In this document: positions 61,258 to 64,000 of the stretch, one piece after another
How positions within the stretch are numbered: position 1 is the stretch's first letter
Layout: every line of letters starts with the position of its first letter
NCBI GenBank assembly: GCA_025201845.1
Contig: MU603933.1
Coordinates: 230,691 to 294,690 of the forward strand
DNA length: 64,000 nucleotides
Direction of reading: 5' to 3'
From: Martensiomyces pterosporus
Taxonomy: Eukaryota > Kickxellomycota > Kickxellomycetes > Kickxellales > Kickxellaceae
Translations under genes and position numbers: made by a program
The notes under the pieces: generated by a model
Seen by the model: only the letters and a program-made list of their open reading frames with translations
Databases searched by the model: none
What the model was told of the DNA's origin: nothing

Positions 61258-63447
61258 ATGTCTTCTCAAGACCAAGCCCCGCACCGTGGGCGCAGGCCCC
61301 TGCCCCGCCGCTCCAATACCACTGCCGGCAGAGCTGCCAATACCACACAGCAACTGCAAGCAAACAGCCCACACTCAAGAAACACCCGGCGCAACAACCA
61401 GCAGCAGCAACAACAGCAACAACAGCAACAGCCACCTGGCAGCAGTGGGGGTGTCCTAGCTGACCTCAGCACTCTCCATGACCAAAGGAGCAGAGACATC
61501 CATATGGTCTTCGTTGGTGCTACGCCCCTGGACTCGCTGGCAGAGTCAACGTATGTGAGCGGCCATTTGACGCCGTCTGGTAAGTCTTCGGCATTGCACA
61601 TGCCCTGGTGTTCTTTTTGATGGCGCCATTTGGTGCTCGTAAATCCCGTACAAATGTCACCTGGCTCGCCTTTCCTCCCTGCTTTTCCCGCCCTTCCTTG
61701 AGCGCGTGTTACTATACTTGCGAGCAACTAGGCAAGCGGCCACGTCCCTTTGGTGTGCTTCTTGAAAATCCCTTTCCAACGCATTGCCGTGCTGTCTTTC
61801 CCTGCTCTGCTGCTGTGCAATGGCCTGCGCCATATGTTATACATGTCCAATGCAGTCACTGACAAAGCACCGCCCCCGAACCTATCACCCCTTTGCACAT
61901 GTGTCTGAGAATATACGGATAGACCAGTGGGTGGCCGTGAGCAACGGCAGCAGCGGCGTCATATCCCTGACATCCAGCGACAACGAAGACGAACGCCCAG
62001 ACTCTGCACTGAGCGTAATCAATGATAGCCGCGGCGCAAGCACTCACGGCAACGGCGGATACCACCAGATGCAAGGCGATGGGAAAGAGCCCGCTCAACA
62101 AGCGGGTGTCGGCTCCGGCTTTGCCATTGGGTTTTCTGTTCCCGTCGATGCGCAGTACCGAGACACAAGCGAGCGCCCGCCATTGTCCACCCGCAGGGGC
62201 GTGATCCTGGGTGCTGAGAATGAGCAGGACTCCGTGCAGGCCGTGCATATGCTTCGTGAGAGCGTCGCCAGCTTGCTGTCCTCGGCTGGGTCCTCCACCT
62301 CTTCGGCATCATCAGCTAACCCCGGCAGCAGCAGGCGGCGACATGCCCGGCAGCACCAGCCGCTTGGTCAAGAGCAGCAGGGATCAAGCAGACATTTGAG
62401 GCAGAGGCATGATGTGTCGAGGTCGCCCAGTAGATTGTCCAAGGTCAGCGAGCCTTGCTATCCGTCATCGGCGCCTCGGAGGCGGTTTACGGCGGATTTG
62501 GACCACTTTTCGGATATCGCCCTATCCACTAATGTGGCCACACCGCCGCACCAGGCACCGTCGTCATCTAGGCTTCCGACGTATGAGGAGTACAAACTCC
62601 AGCAGCAGCAGCAGCAGCAGGCAGAAAGCTCGGCTACTCTTCCCCCCTCGAGCGACCAAGGAGCCTTGCGCCGACGGACGAATACTAACGAGGGCAGCGA
62701 TGCAGATGCGATTGTGCCCAGGGCATATGAGTACGCCGATGTGCCGAGTTCTCTGCTGGCCGACCACCAGGCACACCATATGCCAGCCATTGCATCTGTA
62801 TCGTCGATCGCCACCAGGTCGCCGTTTGCGTCCATCCAGACGATCTCGCCGGTCATTGTTCCTTACAAAGACTGCCTGGAATCGCCGATGCCTGACACGG
62901 CGATGATCAGCAGAGTGCAGGCAGAGGCGGTCCTGGAGCAAACCATTTTGTGCCCCATGGGCTCCTCGTCTACTGATGCTGAAAAAATGCGGCTGGTATC
63001 AAGGTATGTAGTGCCTTTGCATGCAAAGCGATTATACATAGCTTTTATGAGTGTTAGGCCCTTCCGCGTTCTATGCCTTCTTCGCCCTTCCCCACCGGCA
63101 CCTCTCTCTCGCTCGTGTTGCGCATATTCGCATGTGCCACCGCATCCAAAGTTCACCCACACATTTACCATACTGCTTCTATATGGTGGTCTGCATCTTT
63201 GTTGTGCTGTGTGATCCAACCCGCTTTTAGTAGTGGCAAAGAGGGTGCTACTAACGCCGGCAACGGCTACAATTCCCCAGGAGGGTATCCTAGCAGTGGT
63301 GGCAGTAATGTTCAAGCTTGGGCAAAGTACACCGGGTATGCGATCATCGGGTTCGGCGTGGGCACGCTTGTAGGGATGATGTGCTTTGACTTGGCGGCCA
63401 CCGCCACTCCCAAAGCTACACGGACGATCCCGGTAACTGGCATTTGA
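61258..63447 (+). CDS. unrecognised protein with a C-terminal membrane segment, three exons
   Basis: Proposed exons 61258-61579, 61923-63003 and 63231-63447 (donors GTAAGT and GTATGT) join in frame to 539 residues. I do not recognise it. N-terminus: basic Arg/Pro-rich, then an 11-residue Gln run (61399-61432). Next comes a compact conserved-looking block, VFVGATPLDSLAESTYVSGHLTPS joining DQWVAVSNGSSGVISLTSSD, then a long acidic/Ser-rich disordered region with Gln runs. The segment around 360-465 (ASVSSIATRSPFASIQTISP, then ILCPMGSSSTDAEKMRLVS) looks more ordered. The last exon codes a Gly/Asn-rich spacer and one hydrophobic helix (YTGYAIIGFGVGTLVGMMC) with a GxxxG-like face, about 20 residues from the end, suggesting tail anchoring. 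The first acceptor (61922) is chosen to keep the frame and is the least certain. Confidence 0.7.
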
Positions 63448-63846
63448 CGACATCCCCATGCGCGGGAAGAGAATGCCGCCCACTTTCAGCATATTTTCAT
63501 TCTTTACTCTTGCAAGTGCGTGAATAGCTCACAATCTATTTATAAGTGCATCATCGCCCATGGTGGCTAATGGAAATGTGGAAATGCGCCAGATACTGTA
63601 TTTTGCAAATGAAAATGTGTTAAGAAAAAGTGGGTTTTGCGTCAATGTGGGTGTGGTTTGCAGTGGCTGCACATCGAATTTGCGTTGCGATGGAAGTGCG
63701 GTTTGCGTTTGGCGTGGCCGGAGTGTTTGCGTCGGTTGGTCACTATTTACGTCGGCAGCAGACAGGGGAGAGAAAGCACAGAGACACAGCCAAGTATTGC
63801 CCCGAAGGCATCTTGGTGAGATGTCGATAGTCCACATCTCGGACAG
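63448..63846. other. convergent intergenic region
   Basis: 399 bp between the 3' ends of two genes; nothing recognised. Confidence 0.4.
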
Positions 63847-64000
63847 TTATTGTTGATGCTGTTTCTTGGTCGAGCCCTTGCGCTGGCGCTTGGCAGGGGG
63901 CTGCTGCGGCTGCGGCTGCTCCTGCTCCTGCTGTCCATCGGTGGTCTGGACAGGCCGCTTCCCGCGTCTGAACCGCTCAGGGCGCTCACGATTCTTGCGG
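63847..64000 (-). CDS. C-terminal end of a gene cut by the window edge
   Basis: Fifty-one codons of open minus-strand frame ending in TAA at 63847. The peptide is highly basic and Gln/Pro-rich: RKNRERPERFRRGKRP, then an acidic/Gln stretch, and KRQRKGSTKKQHQQ at the end. The two Lys/Arg clusters resemble bipartite nuclear localisation signals, so a nuclear or nucleolar protein is likely. The gene cannot be identified from this piece. Confidence 0.5.
   Translation of the reverse strand, partial: RKNRERPERFRRGKRPVQTTDGQQEQEQPQPQQPPAKRQRKGSTKKQHQQ

Overview
The window is nuclear DNA of a filamentous or early-diverging fungus. It has moderately GC-rich coding regions, spliceosomal introns (GTAAGN donors, CTAAC-like branch sites), TATA-box promoters, and fungal markers: a GWT1/PIG-W acyltransferase, a Zn2Cys6-PAS transcription factor of the ERT1/AcuK type, INO80 subunit Ies6, TSR3 and a complex I NDUFB4 subunit. 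Long Ser/Gln/Ala-rich extensions on regulatory proteins and a bacterial-type DusA would fit Zoopagomycota (Kickxellales-like), but that placement is inference, not a sequence match.

Layout. 0-4.6 kb: two tandem genes for a small secreted alpha-helical protein family, then a three-exon membrane-anchored gamma-glutamyltransferase, all on the minus strand. 4.6-13.8 kb: a long pyrimidine-rich leader and a giant YAK1/DYRK kinase (2,435 aa, plus strand). 14-16.2 kb: two more unrelated secreted proteins (minus). 18.4-20.6 kb: a Ran1/Ksp1-like kinase whose 5' end is duplicated around a 10-N assembly gap. 22.6-25.6 kb: a Phx1/Pho2-like homeodomain factor (minus). 25.6-29.4 kb: 3.9 kb without a convincing gene.

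29.4-34.4 kb (plus): NDUFB4, GWT1 and the splicing factor BUD31, the last interrupted by a 2.0 kb intron. 35-44.4 kb: RAD26/CSB (minus), the DYRK-binding WD40 protein DCAF7/WDR68 (minus), TSR3 (plus), and a GNAT acetyltransferase (minus). 44.7-51.3 kb (minus): a 1,858 aa LRR protein resembling STK11IP directly downstream of the V-ATPase assembly factor VMA22/CCDC115. 51.5-56 kb: mitochondrial methionine aminopeptidase and a GT25-like membrane protein (plus), then a DusA-type dihydrouridine synthase and IES6 (minus). 57-63.4 kb (plus): an ERT1-like regulator with a 1.5 kb intron, and an unrecognised 539 aa protein with one C-terminal membrane segment. The right edge cuts a minus-strand gene.

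Most genes are housekeeping functions without operon-like logic. Two possible functional neighbourhoods stand out: YAK1 kinase with its likely scaffold DCAF7 about 26 kb away, and the VMA22/STK11IP-like pair, both connected to the V-ATPase. I do not see mobile elements, tRNAs, rRNAs or a self-contained novel multi-gene system. The least explained content is the small secreted protein families, the tail-membrane protein at 61-63 kb and the unusually long introns.
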